Shown here: positions 50,977-61,291 of the stretch, piece after piece
Position numbering within the stretch: position 1 is the first letter of the stretch
How the letters are laid out: each line of letters opens with the position of its first letter
Assembly: GCA_002255905.1 (NCBI GenBank)
Contig: NKIN01000002.1
Location: 372,001-436,000 of the forward strand
Direction of reading: 5' to 3'
Length of the DNA stretch: 64,000 bases
Source: Burkholderiales bacterium PBB1
GTDB lineage: Bacteria; Pseudomonadota; Gammaproteobacteria; Burkholderiales; Burkholderiaceae_C
The notes under the pieces: generated by a model
Told to the model about the DNA's origin: nothing
Databases searched by the model: none
What the model saw: only the letters and a program-made list of their open reading frames with translations
Made by a program: the position numbers and the translations under genes

Positions 50977-51312
50977 TCAGAACGGTGCGGGCAACAGCTT
51001 GAAACCGGCGATCAGTACGCCGATCACGGTGTTGACGACGACGCTGAGCACGCTCGGCACGTAGAACAACGCGGAGACCGTCTGCGCGCTCATGCCGTGT
51101 TCGAACAACAAGCCGAGCGCGAAGGAGACGATGCCGAGCGCGATCCACCGGCGCAGGTACGTGGTCAGCCACTGGGCCTTGTCGAGGTTGTGCCGCCAGG
51201 CGGCCGAGCGTTCGAACAGGTTGCCGTGGTTGACGTCGCGGAAAAGCCACCCGAAAAACAGGTAGCGGTACAGCAGCACGCGGAAGGAGAGGGTGGTGTC
51301 GTCGGTGGCCAT
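50977..51312 (-). CDS. Small conserved membrane protein of unknown function
   Basis: A 111-residue protein with an aromatic amphipathic start ([17 protein letters not shown]) and two hydrophobic helices, about residues 57-72 and 82-104, separated by EHGMSAQTV. The N-terminal half has basic and aromatic residues that could lie on the membrane surface. Reads like a conserved Burkholderiales membrane protein; no function is known to me. It lies upstream of mutS on the same strand, with about 135 bp between, and is divergent from ppa. Confidence 0.65.
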   Translation of the reverse strand: MATDDTTLSFRVLLYRYLFFGWLFRDVNHGNLFERSAAWRHNLDKAQWLTTYLRRWIALGIVSFALGLLFEHGMSAQTVSALFYVPSVLSVVVNTVIGVLIAGFKLLPAPF

Positions 51313-51496
51313 GGGTCGAATCTGCCTGCCAAACGGGGTGGATCGGATGATGCGCGAAACGCTTAACCCTTATATCGGCCTGTCCTCAGGTGCGCTTGAT
51401 CGCTTTAGAAGGGATTCTCCGGGTCATGCATGCGCCGGTGGGCCCGCAAGTCGCATCGGTAAACTTGATCCTGTCCCCATTCAACCCGAGTTACCC

Positions 51497-52036
51497 ATGA
51501 GCTTCGACAAAGTCACCCCTGGCAAGAAAGCCCCGGAACAGTTCAACGTGATCATCGAAATCCCGATGAACGCCGACCCGGTGAAGTACGAGGTCGACAA
51601 GGAAAGCGGCGCGCTGTTTGTCGACCGCTTCATGAGCACCGCGATGCACTACCCGTGCAACTACGGCTATGTGCCGCAGACCATCTCTGGCGATGGCGAC
51701 CCGGTCGACGTGCTGGTGATCACGCCATTTCCGCTGTTGGCGGGCTCGGTGGTCACCTGCCGTGCGATCGGCATGCTGAACATGGAAGACGAAGCCGGCA
51801 TGGACGCCAAGCTGCTGGCGGTGCCCATCGACAAGCTGCTGCCGATCTATGCCAGTTGGCAGAAGCCCGAAGACCTGCACGAGCTGCAGCTGCGCACGAT
51901 CCAGCACTTCTTCGAGCACTACAAGGACCTGGAGCCCAACAAATGGGTCAAGGTCAAGGGCTGGTCCGGGCCGCAGGCGGCACACGAGGAAATCAGCTCA
52001 GGCATCGCCAACTACAAGAAGTCGCTGGCCGGCTGA
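51497..52036 (+). CDS. ppa: Inorganic pyrophosphatase
   Basis: Soluble family I pyrophosphatase, which hydrolyses PPi and pulls biosynthetic reactions forward. In 179 residues: [36 protein letters not shown] and the signature [11 protein letters not shown] with the metal-binding aspartates. The C-terminal [15 protein letters not shown] is normal. The ATG at 51497 begins the conserved sequence. An intrinsic terminator follows. Confidence 0.96.
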   Translation: MSFDKVTPGKKAPEQFNVIIEIPMNADPVKYEVDKESGALFVDRFMSTAMHYPCNYGYVPQTISGDGDPVDVLVITPFPLLAGSVVTCRAIGMLNMEDEAGMDAKLLAVPIDKLLPIYASWQKPEDLHELQLRTIQHFFEHYKDLEPNKWVKVKGWSGPQAAHEEISSGIANYKKSLAG

Positions 52037-52058
52037 TCTCCGACAGCTGACAACCCCA

Positions 52059-52082
52059 CAGCGCCACCCTGGCGCTGTTTTT
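52059..52082 (+). terminator. Intrinsic terminator after ppa
   Basis: An 8-bp perfect stem CAGCGCCA/TGGCGCTG with a three-base CCC loop followed by five T, 22 bases past the ppa stop. Confidence 0.85.
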
Positions 52083-52169
52083 CTGTGGGTTCCGCTGGAA
52101 ATCCCGCGGAACCGACCGCGCAGGTCGGCGCTCTACACTGCCCGCCCACCCGGCTTGCAGAGCATTCCC

Positions 52170-54911
52170 GTGAATCCATTCCTGCGCGCGTTTCCCCTTT
52201 TCCTGTCCTTGTGGGTGAGCGTGTTGGCGCTGGCGGCGCCGCCGGCCCGGTCGCAAACCCTGCCCTCGGGCGTGGCGCGCGTGCAGTCGGTCGAAGGCAT
52301 CGACGAATACAGGTTGGCCAATGGCCTGCAGGTGCTGCTGATCCCGGACAGCTCGAAGCCCACCACCACCGTCAATCTGACGTACCACGTCGGTTCACGC
52401 CAGGAAAACTACGGCGAGACCGGCATGGCTCACCTGCTGGAGCATCTGCTGTTCAAGGGCTCGCCCAAGCACCCGAACGTGTGGGCCGAGTTCACCAAGC
52501 GCGGGCTGGCCGCCAACGGGAGCACCTGGTTCGATCGCACCAACTACACCGCCAGCTTCTCGGCCAATGACGACAACCTGCGCTGGTACCTGGGCTGGCA
52601 GGCCGATGCGATGGTCAACAGCTACATCGCCCGCAAGGCACTCGACACCGAGATGACGGTGGTGCGCAACGAGATGGAGTCGGGCGAGAACAACCCCGAC
52701 CGCATCCTGTTCTCGAAGACGCTGGCCACGATGTACCAGTGGCACAACTACGGCAAGGACACCATCGGCGCGCGCAGCGATGTGGAGAACGTCGACATCC
52801 CGCGTCTGCAGGCGTTTTATCGGCTTTACTACCAGCCCGACAACGCCACGCTGATCGTCTCGGGCAAGTTCCAGCCCGCGCAGACGCTGTTGTGGATTGC
52901 GCAGTCGTTCGGCGTCATCAAGAAGCCGACCCGCACCTTGCCCACGCAGTACACGCTGGATCCGGTTCAGGATGGTGAGCGCAGCATCACCCTGCGGCGT
53001 TCCGGCGGCGTGCCGGTGCTTTACGCCGCCTACCATGTGCCGCCAGGTGCCCATCCGGACTTTGCTGCTGTGGAACTGCTCGGTTCCATCATGGGCGACG
53101 CGCCGAGCGGCCGCCTGCACAAGCGGCTCACCGAAAAAGGGCTGGCTGCGACCACCTACGCGTTCTCGCAAGGCCTCGCCGAGCCCGGCTTCGCGCTGTT
53201 CGGCGCGCAACTCGGGGCTCAGCAGGATGTGGATGCAGCGCGCAAGGAGCTGCTGGCCACCATCGAATCGGTGGCGAAGGAGCGGATCACCCAGGAGGAG
53301 CTGGACCGGGCGAAGACCAAATGGCTCAAGTCCTGGGATCAGGCATTCACCAACCCTGAAACGGTGGGCATCGCCCTCAGCGAAACCGTCGCGATGGGCG
53401 ACTGGCGGTTGTTTTTCCTGAGCCGTGACCGCGTGCGTGACGCGACCCTGGCCGATGTCCAGCGCGTGGCCGAGCAGCGCTTGCTTCCGTCGAACCGAAC
53501 TCTCGGTGTGTACCTGCCCACCGATCAACCGCAGCGCGCACCTGCACCCGCCAAGGTCGACGTGGTCGCGCAACTCAAGACCTTCAAGCCGCAAGGCGCC
53601 GCCGCCGCGGTGGAGGCCTTCGAAGCGACGCCTGCCAACATCGAGCGGCGCACACAGCGTTTCGACATCGGTGGCCTGCGCGTCGGCCTGTTGCCCAAGG
53701 GCAGCCGTGGCAATGCGGTGCAGGCGATGCTGACGCTGCGTTTCGGCGACGAGAAATCGCTGTTCGGTCAGGGCGAGGTGGCTGACATGGTCGCCGCGCT
53801 GCTCGACAAGGGCACGACCACGATGACGCGGCAGCAGATCCAGGACCGGCTCGACGCGCTGCACACCGAGATGGGCATCAGCGGCGGGGCTGGCGTGGTG
53901 ACGGTGAACCTGAGCTCGCGCCGCGAGTACCTGCCCGACGCGATCGCGCTGGTGGGCGATTTGTTGCGGCATCCGGTGTTCCCGGCCGACGCGCTGGAAG
54001 AAGTGCGCCGGCAGGCGCTGGCCAGCATCGAGCAGGAGCGCAAGGAACCCGAGGCCGTGGTGAGCAACACGCTGGCTCGCCTCGGCAACCCCTATCCGCG
54101 CGGTGATCTGCGCTACGCCCGCACCTTCGACGAGATCGTGGAGGACATCGGCAGCGTGACGCTGGAGCAGGTGCGCGAGCACCACCGCAAGTTCTACGGC
54201 GCGAAGGCGGGCGAGTTTTCCGCCGTCGGCGACTTCGACGTGGCGACGGTACGCCAGGCGCTGCAGTCGGCCTTTGGCGATTGGCAAACAGGCGCGCCGT
54301 ACACCCGCGTGCCGCAACCTCTGATCTCGGTGCCGCCCGCACGTTTGCTGCTGGTGACACCGGACAAGCAGAACGCGACGATGCGCGTCGAGTTTCCGGT
54401 GCCGCTGTCGGACAACGACGCCGACTACGCCGCGCTGTCGATGGCGAACTACTTGTTGGGTTCGGGTGGCAATTCACGGCTTTGGCGGCGCATACGCGAG
54501 ACCGAGGGCCTGTCGTATGACGTGCGCAGCTCGATCGAGTGGAACGACACCGAACCCCACTCCGAATGGTCGGCCACGGCGATCTTTGCGCCGCAGAACC
54601 AGCCCAAGGTCGAGGCGGCGTTCCGCGAGGAACTGGCGAAGGCATTGAAGGACGGGTTCACGGCGAAGGAACTGGCCGAAGGCCAGCGCGGCTTGCTGAA
54701 CTACCGCCGGCTGACGCGGGCCCGCGACGCGGCCGTGGCTGCCGGCATCGCCAACAACCTGCACATCGGCCGCACTTTCGCGCGCTCCGCGCAGGTCGAC
54801 GCGGAGCTGCAGGCGCTGACGCTGGACCAGGTCAACGCCGCGCTGCGTAAGTACCTGGCGCCGGACCGCTTCGTCTACGGCTTCGCGGGTGACTTCAAGA
54901 CGAAGCCTTGA
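52170..54911 (+). CDS. Periplasmic M16-family zinc metalloprotease, two M16 modules in one chain
   Basis: A 913-residue insulinase-type peptidase. An N-terminal signal peptide is present (residues 1-28, ending APPARSQ). The first module holds the inverted zinc motif His88-x-x-Glu91-His92 (AHLLEHLLFKGSP) and the downstream Glu in NEMESGENNPDR. The second module (from about 500) lacks the motif and ends with the family segment SRLWRRIRETEGLSYDVRS. Such proteins resemble pitrilysin or the YmxG/PqqL group; the substrate is unknown. The start is a GTG at 52170. The end overlaps the convergent GNAT gene by 17 bp. Confidence 0.9.
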   Translation: MNPFLRAFPLFLSLWVSVLALAAPPARSQTLPSGVARVQSVEGIDEYRLANGLQVLLIPDSSKPTTTVNLTYHVGSRQENYGETGMAHLLEHLLFKGSPKHPNVWAEFTKRGLAANGSTWFDRTNYTASFSANDDNLRWYLGWQADAMVNSYIARKALDTEMTVVRNEMESGENNPDRILFSKTLATMYQWHNYGKDTIGARSDVENVDIPRLQAFYRLYYQPDNATLIVSGKFQPAQTLLWIAQSFGVIKKPTRTLPTQYTLDPVQDGERSITLRRSGGVPVLYAAYHVPPGAHPDFAAVELLGSIMGDAPSGRLHKRLTEKGLAATTYAFSQGLAEPGFALFGAQLGAQQDVDAARKELLATIESVAKERITQEELDRAKTKWLKSWDQAFTNPETVGIALSETVAMGDWRLFFLSRDRVRDATLADVQRVAEQRLLPSNRTLGVYLPTDQPQRAPAPAKVDVVAQLKTFKPQGAAAAVEAFEATPANIERRTQRFDIGGLRVGLLPKGSRGNAVQAMLTLRFGDEKSLFGQGEVADMVAALLDKGTTTMTRQQIQDRLDALHTEMGISGGAGVVTVNLSSRREYLPDAIALVGDLLRHPVFPADALEEVRRQALASIEQERKEPEAVVSNTLARLGNPYPRGDLRYARTFDEIVEDIGSVTLEQVREHHRKFYGAKAGEFSAVGDFDVATVRQALQSAFGDWQTGAPYTRVPQPLISVPPARLLLVTPDKQNATMRVEFPVPLSDNDADYAALSMANYLLGSGGNSRLWRRIRETEGLSYDVRSSIEWNDTEPHSEWSATAIFAPQNQPKVEAAFREELAKALKDGFTAKELAEGQRGLLNYRRLTRARDAAVAAGIANNLHIGRTFARSAQVDAELQALTLDQVNAALRKYLAPDRFVYGFAGDFKTKP

Positions 54912-56052
54912 ACGGCAGGCGCTCGTTCAGTTCATCGACGTACTGGGCGACGCCTGCACCTTCTTGCTCGAGAAAGTTCGCCACCGCTTCGGCGAATTGC
55001 GGGTGCGCCAACCAGTGTGCTGATTGGGTCTGCACCGGCAGCAGACCGCGCGCCATCTTGTGTTCACCCTGCGCTCCGCCCTCGAAGCGCCGGTAGCCGT
55101 TGGCGATGCACCAGGCCAGCGGTTGGTAATAGCAAGCCTCGAAGTGGAGGCAACTGACGGCTTCGGTGGCACCCCAGTAGCGGCCGAAGGCATGGCCCTT
55201 GGCAGCATCGATGCCGATCAGCGATGCGGCGATGCGTTCGACACCTCGGCGGGCAACGAACAGCAGCCAGTTGCCGGGCATCGTCTGTGCCATCCGCGCG
55301 AAGAAGTCACGCGTCAGGTACGGCGTCGAGCGGTGCATCTGGTAGGTCAGCGCATAGCAGCGGTAGAAGTAATCCCAGTCGGCCTCGGTGATGGTCGCGC
55401 CTTCGAGCGTGTCGAAGCTGACCCCCGCCTCCGCCACGCGGCGCCGTTCCTGCTGGATCTTCTTGCGCTTTTCCCGCTGCAGGCTGGCCAGAAAGTCGGT
55501 GAAGTCGGCGTAGGGCTGAGGCTCGCGCTGGGTCCAGTGGAACTGCACTGTGGTGCGCATCATCCAGCCGGCCTCGCGTGCCGCGGCGCTGTCGGCTTCA
55601 TCGAGGAAGAGCAGGTGAGCCGACGACAGCCCGGCCTGCGTCACCAGCTTCTGCATGCCTTTCAACAGCGCGACGCGCGACGCTGCGTCCCGGGCCAGCA
55701 GGCGCGGCCCGGGCACGGGTGTGAACGGCACCGCATCGAGCAGCTTCGGGTAATAGTCCAGGCCGTGCCGGCGATAGGCATCGGCCCAGGCCCAGTCGAA
55801 CACATACTCGCCGTAGGAGTGGGTCTTCATGTAGAGCGGGCAGGCCGCCACCAGCGTGTCGCCCTCGTGCGCCGACAGGAACTGCGGCTGCCAGCCGGTC
55901 TTGGCCACCGCGCTGCCGGACTCGTGCAGCGCCAGCAGGTATTCGTGGCGCATGAACGGTGTGGCGCTTGCCTGCAACGCCAGCAACGCATTCCAGTCTG
56001 CGGCCGCGATGCCGCCAGGGTGGTCGTGGACTCGAATGACAGTATTCTTCAA
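54895..56052 (-). CDS. GNAT/FemAB-like acyltransferase (DUF482 family)
   Basis: A 385-residue protein of the DUF482 (COG3146) family, which has paired GNAT folds related to FemAB peptidoglycan peptidyltransferases. Motifs include PFMRHEYLLALHESG, LVAACPLYMKTHSYGEYVFDWAWADAY, LASLQREKRKKIQQERRRV, FGRYWGATEAVSCLHFEACYYQ and EGGAQGEHKMARGL. Substrate unknown. The start is most likely the TTG at 56052, with GAAGG 10 bases upstream. It is divergent from nadE. Confidence 0.85.
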   Translation of the reverse strand: MKNTVIRVHDHPGGIAAADWNALLALQASATPFMRHEYLLALHESGSAVAKTGWQPQFLSAHEGDTLVAACPLYMKTHSYGEYVFDWAWADAYRRHGLDYYPKLLDAVPFTPVPGPRLLARDAASRVALLKGMQKLVTQAGLSSAHLLFLDEADSAAAREAGWMMRTTVQFHWTQREPQPYADFTDFLASLQREKRKKIQQERRRVAEAGVSFDTLEGATITEADWDYFYRCYALTYQMHRSTPYLTRDFFARMAQTMPGNWLLFVARRGVERIAASLIGIDAAKGHAFGRYWGATEAVSCLHFEACYYQPLAWCIANGYRRFEGGAQGEHKMARGLLPVQTQSAHWLAHPQFAEAVANFLEQEGAGVAQYVDELNERLPFKASS

Positions 56053-56097
56053 CGCTGCCGTGCCTTCTGATTCCCGCCCTGTGCCTCTGCTTTCAAC

Positions 56098-58162
<2,065 letters not shown>

Positions 58163-58172
58163 CTCGCCGCGG

Positions 58173-58188
58173 GGCCGCCAGGGCGGCC
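58173..58188. terminator. Hairpin between convergent glnB and dgkA
   Basis: GGCCGCC and GGCGGCC form a stem with a very short loop in the 28-bp gap. No T run is present, so termination is uncertain. Confidence 0.3.
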
Positions 58189-58190
58189 GC

Positions 58191-58574
58191 TCAGGCGAAA
58201 AAGCGGTGCCAGAGTGCGGCGAGCCAGACGCTGCCGCACAGCAGCAGCGACAGGAACACGGCCGCGCTACCGAGATCCTTGGCCCGTTTGGACAGCTCAT
58301 GCAGTTCGAACGACACGCGATCGATGGCCGCTTCGATGCCGGAGTTGAGCAGTTCGACGATCAGCACCAGGATCACCGAGCCCGCCAGCACCGCCACTTC
58401 GACCCAGGTGCCTCCAAGCCAGAACGCGGCCGGCAGCATCACCACAGCGAGCCAGAATTCCTGTCGGAACGCGCTTTCGCCTTGGTACGCGGCTCTCAGC
58501 CCTTCGATCGAGTAGCCCGTGGCGTGAACCACGCGGTCGAGGCCTGTGCGGCCCTTGTACAGGTTGGTCGTCAT
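58191..58574 (-). CDS. dgkA: Diacylglycerol kinase
   Basis: Small inner-membrane kinase that recycles diacylglycerol to phosphatidate. In 127 residues with three membrane helices, RVVHATGYSIEGLRAAYQGESAFRQEFW carries the conserved active-site glutamate. The signature VELLNSGIEAAIDRVSFELHELSKRAKDLGSAAV is complete. The ATG at 58574 matches the family start. Confidence 0.95.
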   Translation of the reverse strand: MTTNLYKGRTGLDRVVHATGYSIEGLRAAYQGESAFRQEFWLAVVMLPAAFWLGGTWVEVAVLAGSVILVLIVELLNSGIEAAIDRVSFELHELSKRAKDLGSAAVFLSLLLCGSVWLAALWHRFFA

Positions 58575-58629
58575 GCGCAGCGATTGTGCATGGGGACTCG
58601 CCCGCAGCGCAGGGCGCAGGTGTCGTCGT

Positions 58630-59172
58630 TCAGGGCTTGGGCCGAGGCTGCGGCTTCGCATCCACCAACTGCGTGCCGCAGATGGCGTCATGCCAGAACT
58701 GGCGCTGTGGGTGCAGCAGCGCCAGCAGCGCATAAGCGATCACACCGATGGCAACGGCCGCCAGCGCGTCCCATCGTGTCCAGTGGTTCAGTGTGGCGAT
58801 CAAAGCGGCCGGCGCAAACCACAGGCAAGCGACCAGGTAACGGGCCAGCGCGCGCGGCTGGCTCAGCCTGTCGCCACTGAGGGTGACCACGCGGATATGC
58901 CAGGTTTGCATCGGCAGCGTTTGACCGCGGCGTGCCCAGAAATACGTGAAATAGACGCCGTAGACCACGAAGGCGAACACCCGCAATGCAGTCTCGCTTT
59001 GCAGAGGATGAGACTGGCCCGTCAAGGCAACGAACAGGGCACCCACCGCGCCGGGAATCAATCCCAGACCGAACAGGATCATGCCTTCGTAGGTGAAGCA
59101 GGCCATGCGCCGCCGCAGGCTGGGCGCTGGCAGCACCGTGGCGTCAAGGGGGTCGAGCAGGCGAGCCGTCAT
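58630..59172 (-). CDS. RDD family membrane protein
   Basis: A 180-residue membrane protein with the RDD pattern: basic MTARLLDPLD..., RRRMACFTYEGMILFGLGLIPG, the middle YFWARRGQTLPMQTWHIRVV, and LLALLHPQRQFWHDAICGTQLV at the end. Four hydrophobic segments are visible. Family members are poorly understood; some are antiporters. It is separated by 7 bp from the stop of the DUF3106 gene upstream, so it is probably read from the sigma-factor operon. Confidence 0.88.
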   Translation of the reverse strand: MTARLLDPLDATVLPAPSLRRRMACFTYEGMILFGLGLIPGAVGALFVALTGQSHPLQSETALRVFAFVVYGVYFTYFWARRGQTLPMQTWHIRVVTLSGDRLSQPRALARYLVACLWFAPAALIATLNHWTRWDALAAVAIGVIAYALLALLHPQRQFWHDAICGTQLVDAKPQPRPKP

Positions 59173-59179
59173 GCCCGGG

Positions 59180-59250
59180 TCAGGGGGGCGTCATCGTGGG
59201 GGCCGACGCCCCCACGGCGACCACCGCCGCCCCTTGGGGGCCTCGTTTCG
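59180..59250. repeat. Dispersed-repeat-like sequence forming the 3' end of the DUF3106 gene
   Basis: The sequence contains GCCCCTTGGGGGCC and GGGGGCCGACGCCCCC, similar to the element at 22889-23005, but here it is translated as the last ~23 codons of the upstream gene on the minus strand. The copy seems to have been captured by the reading frame. Confidence 0.35.
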
Positions 59251-60037
59251 GCAGCAAGGTCGTCGGGTTGACGAAATTTGGCGACGCTGTGATCTTCGGT
59301 AACCCTGCCTGCTGATGCGCCGGCGGTGTGGGGCGTTTTGAGATCAATGTGGTCGTGGCGCCCGTTGGTGCCTGAATCACGGTCGGTGCCACGGGGCGGC
59401 CCTGCCGGCGAACGTCTGGCGGCACCACTTCGTTGGATTTGGTCTGTACGCCAAGGGCATCCGCGCCGTCGATGTTCGCTGTCTGGAGGCGGAGTTTGGA
59501 CGGTGTGCCGGTGCTGACTGCGGGTGCCGCTCGGGCAGCCAGTTCTTTCTTCTCGGCCTCAGGCAACGCCTGATATGCCTCCCAGCGCGCTTGCCGATTG
59601 GATGGTGCCAACTGCTGCGCCTGCTTGAACTGCAGGCGTGCGGTACCCCGTTGCTCCGGTGTCAGTGCGGCCCATTCGGTCATGCGGTCCTGGATGCGCT
59701 GTCGCTCGTCTGCCGACTTGATTGGAAACTGAGCCACGATTTCCAGCCACTTCTGTTTGTGGTCGGTGCCGATGTGGCGCCATTCACGCTGCAGCGGTTG
59801 CAGCGCTGAGCGTTGGCTGGGTGTCAGGCTCGACCACGTGGGAGGCTTCTCCGTTTTCTCCAGCGTGCTGGACCCACTCCCTGCCATCTGGGCCGGCGCG
59901 CCCGCGCCGGCGGCCAGTGCCTGACCGGTCAGGCAACCGGCAAGCGCCGCGGACAGCGACGCAATCGCGCAAACCCGGCTCGCGACCCGGCGTTTGCTGA
60001 ACGGTTCGGCGGTGCGCTGCATGGGGTCATCGGTCAC
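59180..60037 (-). CDS. DUF3106 domain protein, exported
   Basis: A 285-residue protein with a signal peptide or anchor (about residues 17-42; ALAGC could be a lipobox at Cys35) and a DUF3106 region rich in WxxLTPxQ repeats (TWSSLTPSQRSALQPL, EWAALTPEQRGTARLQF). The repeats resemble Spy/CpxP-type helical envelope sensors, an inference from sequence style. The Pro/Ala-rich C-terminus is encoded by repeat-like DNA (LPKRGPQGAAVVAV). Overlaps the DUF3619 stop by 4 bp in an operon with a sigma factor. Confidence 0.8.
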   Translation of the reverse strand: MTDDPMQRTAEPFSKRRVASRVCAIASLSAALAGCLTGQALAAGAGAPAQMAGSGSSTLEKTEKPPTWSSLTPSQRSALQPLQREWRHIGTDHKQKWLEIVAQFPIKSADERQRIQDRMTEWAALTPEQRGTARLQFKQAQQLAPSNRQARWEAYQALPEAEKKELAARAAPAVSTGTPSKLRLQTANIDGADALGVQTKSNEVVPPDVRRQGRPVAPTVIQAPTGATTTLISKRPTPPAHQQAGLPKITASPNFVNPTTLLPKRGPQGAAVVAVGASAPTMTPP

Positions 60038-60477
60038 TCGCGTGACGTCTTCAGGAATTCAACGAACCCCGGATCGCTGTAGGCCTCAGGCGGCAGATCA
60101 TCGGCCAACAGTGCTGCATCGACCTCGGCGGCCGCGGCGATCTGGTCTTGAAGATGGAAGTGCTCGATCAGGCTGAGTCCCAGCAGCAGGGCGGCCACGG
60201 GAACCAGCGCTGTCAAGGAAGTCCACCATGACTTGCCCTTGTGACCGCCGAAGGACAAGGTGGCCGCGGACGAAAACCCGTTCGCCGCCGCATTGACCTG
60301 TGTCGACGAAGCTGACTGACGCTGCGCCAATGCCAGTTGCCTGGCGTGACGCAACCGTTCCGTCACGTCGTGCGGCAATTGATCGGCGCTTTCACTCAGA
60401 CGAGCGGTCAGCCGCAGCCCGAAACGGGCCTCCAAGGCGGCCGCTCGGTGGTCGGCAGTGTGTTCAGCGGCATTCAC
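60034..60477 (-). CDS. DUF3619 family membrane protein, possible anti-sigma factor
   Basis: A 147-residue protein with a soluble N-terminal half (LEARFGLRLTARLSESADQLPHDVTERLRHAR), one membrane helix (about 89-104, LTALVPVAALLLGLSL) and a short acidic periplasmic tail. The architecture, cytoplasmic domain plus a single span, and the position between the sigma-factor gene and an exported protein gene are those of membrane anti-sigma factors. No zinc motif is visible. The GTG start overlaps the sigma stop by 4 bp (GTGA). Confidence 0.8.
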   Translation of the reverse strand: MNAAEHTADHRAAALEARFGLRLTARLSESADQLPHDVTERLRHARQLALAQRQSASSTQVNAAANGFSSAATLSFGGHKGKSWWTSLTALVPVAALLLGLSLIEHFHLQDQIAAAAEVDAALLADDLPPEAYSDPGFVEFLKTSRE

Positions 60478-61040
60478 AGGGTGATTCCTTTCGCCTTCAG
60501 CGCCTTCGCGAGAGCATGCACTGCCCGGGAACAATGCGTTTTGACGCTTCCCTCGGAACAGCCCATCGCCAAGGCGGTCTCTGAGACATCGAGTTCCTCC
60601 CAGTAACGCAGCAGAAACGCTTCTCGTTGACGGGCGGGCAGATCGGCGACCTGACTCTCGATCAAAGCAAAAACCTGGCCGCGCGAGACGACGTCCGATG
60701 CGCTTTCGGCAGACGCCTCACCAGCGTACGCTTCCAGCACTTCCAGAATATCGAAATCGTCGTCGCTGCCAGCCGGTTCAAAGTCGGAAAAATTGCGGAA
60801 AAGTGCGCCCCGCACCTTCTGACGCCGAAACCAGTCCATCGTCGCGTTCGACAGGATGCGCTGGAACAGCGGCGGCAGCTCGGCGGCAGGCCGATCGGCA
60901 TAGTTTTCCGCCAGCTTGATCATCGCGTCCTGCACGACATCGAGGGCGGCATCCTCGTCACGCACGGAAAACACGGCCCGCTTGAAGGCGCGTTTTTCGA
61001 CGCTCTTGAGAAAAGCAGACAGTTCTTGTTCGGAAGCCAA
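60474..61040 (-). CDS. ECF-type RNA polymerase sigma factor
   Basis: A 188-residue group 4 sigma factor. Region 2 spans RAVFSVRDEDAALDVVQDAMIKLAENY and LSNATMDWFRRQKVR. Region 4 is the DNA-binding LPARQREAFLLRYWEELDVSETALAMGCSEGSVKTHCSRAV. It heads an operon of sigma factor, DUF3619 and DUF3106 joined by 4-bp overlaps. The linked exported DUF3106 suggests an envelope-stress or periplasm-sensing role, an inference from architecture. Divergent from ilvB. Confidence 0.92.
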   Translation of the reverse strand: MASEQELSAFLKSVEKRAFKRAVFSVRDEDAALDVVQDAMIKLAENYADRPAAELPPLFQRILSNATMDWFRRQKVRGALFRNFSDFEPAGSDDDFDILEVLEAYAGEASAESASDVVSRGQVFALIESQVADLPARQREAFLLRYWEELDVSETALAMGCSEGSVKTHCSRAVHALAKALKAKGITL

Positions 61041-61085
61041 GACGAGGGCGCCTCTTCACGGGGCGGGACAACGGGTGCGGAGTAT

Positions 61086-61134
61086 CTCACTGCACCACCT
61101 TGGGCTGCCGAGCGCAGTGGGGTGGCACAGTGAG
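61086..61134. promoter_or_regulatory. Imperfect 49-bp inverted repeat in the sigma factor/ilvB divergent region
   Basis: CTCACTG and CAGTGAG are perfect arms, extended inward by CCACC and GGTGG after a two-base mismatch. It lies between the divergent starts of the sigma factor (61040) and ilvB (61292). A CATAAT at 61140-61145 could be the ilvB -10. It may be a regulator site for either side. Confidence 0.4.
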
Positions 61135-61162
61135 GGTGTCATAATCCTGAGTTGCACAACAG

Positions 61163-61201
61163 ATGGATCGCCGCTGGTGTTCTCGACCTGAGGCATCCTG
61201 A
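61163..61201 (+). other. Possible 12-codon upstream reading frame in the ilvB leader
   Basis: ATG followed by 11 sense codons and TGA reads MDRRWCSRPEAS. It lies about 90 bp before ilvB. There is no run of Leu, Ile or Val codons as in classical ilv attenuator peptides and no clear ribosome binding site, so this is only noted as possible. Confidence 0.15.
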
Positions 61202-61291
61202 TGGTGATTCACCAGGCGCCACACCCGCTTCACAAGAGCGCGGAGAGGCGCACCGATGGTTTTTCGTTAGAGAAATTCACAGAGGTTCTAC

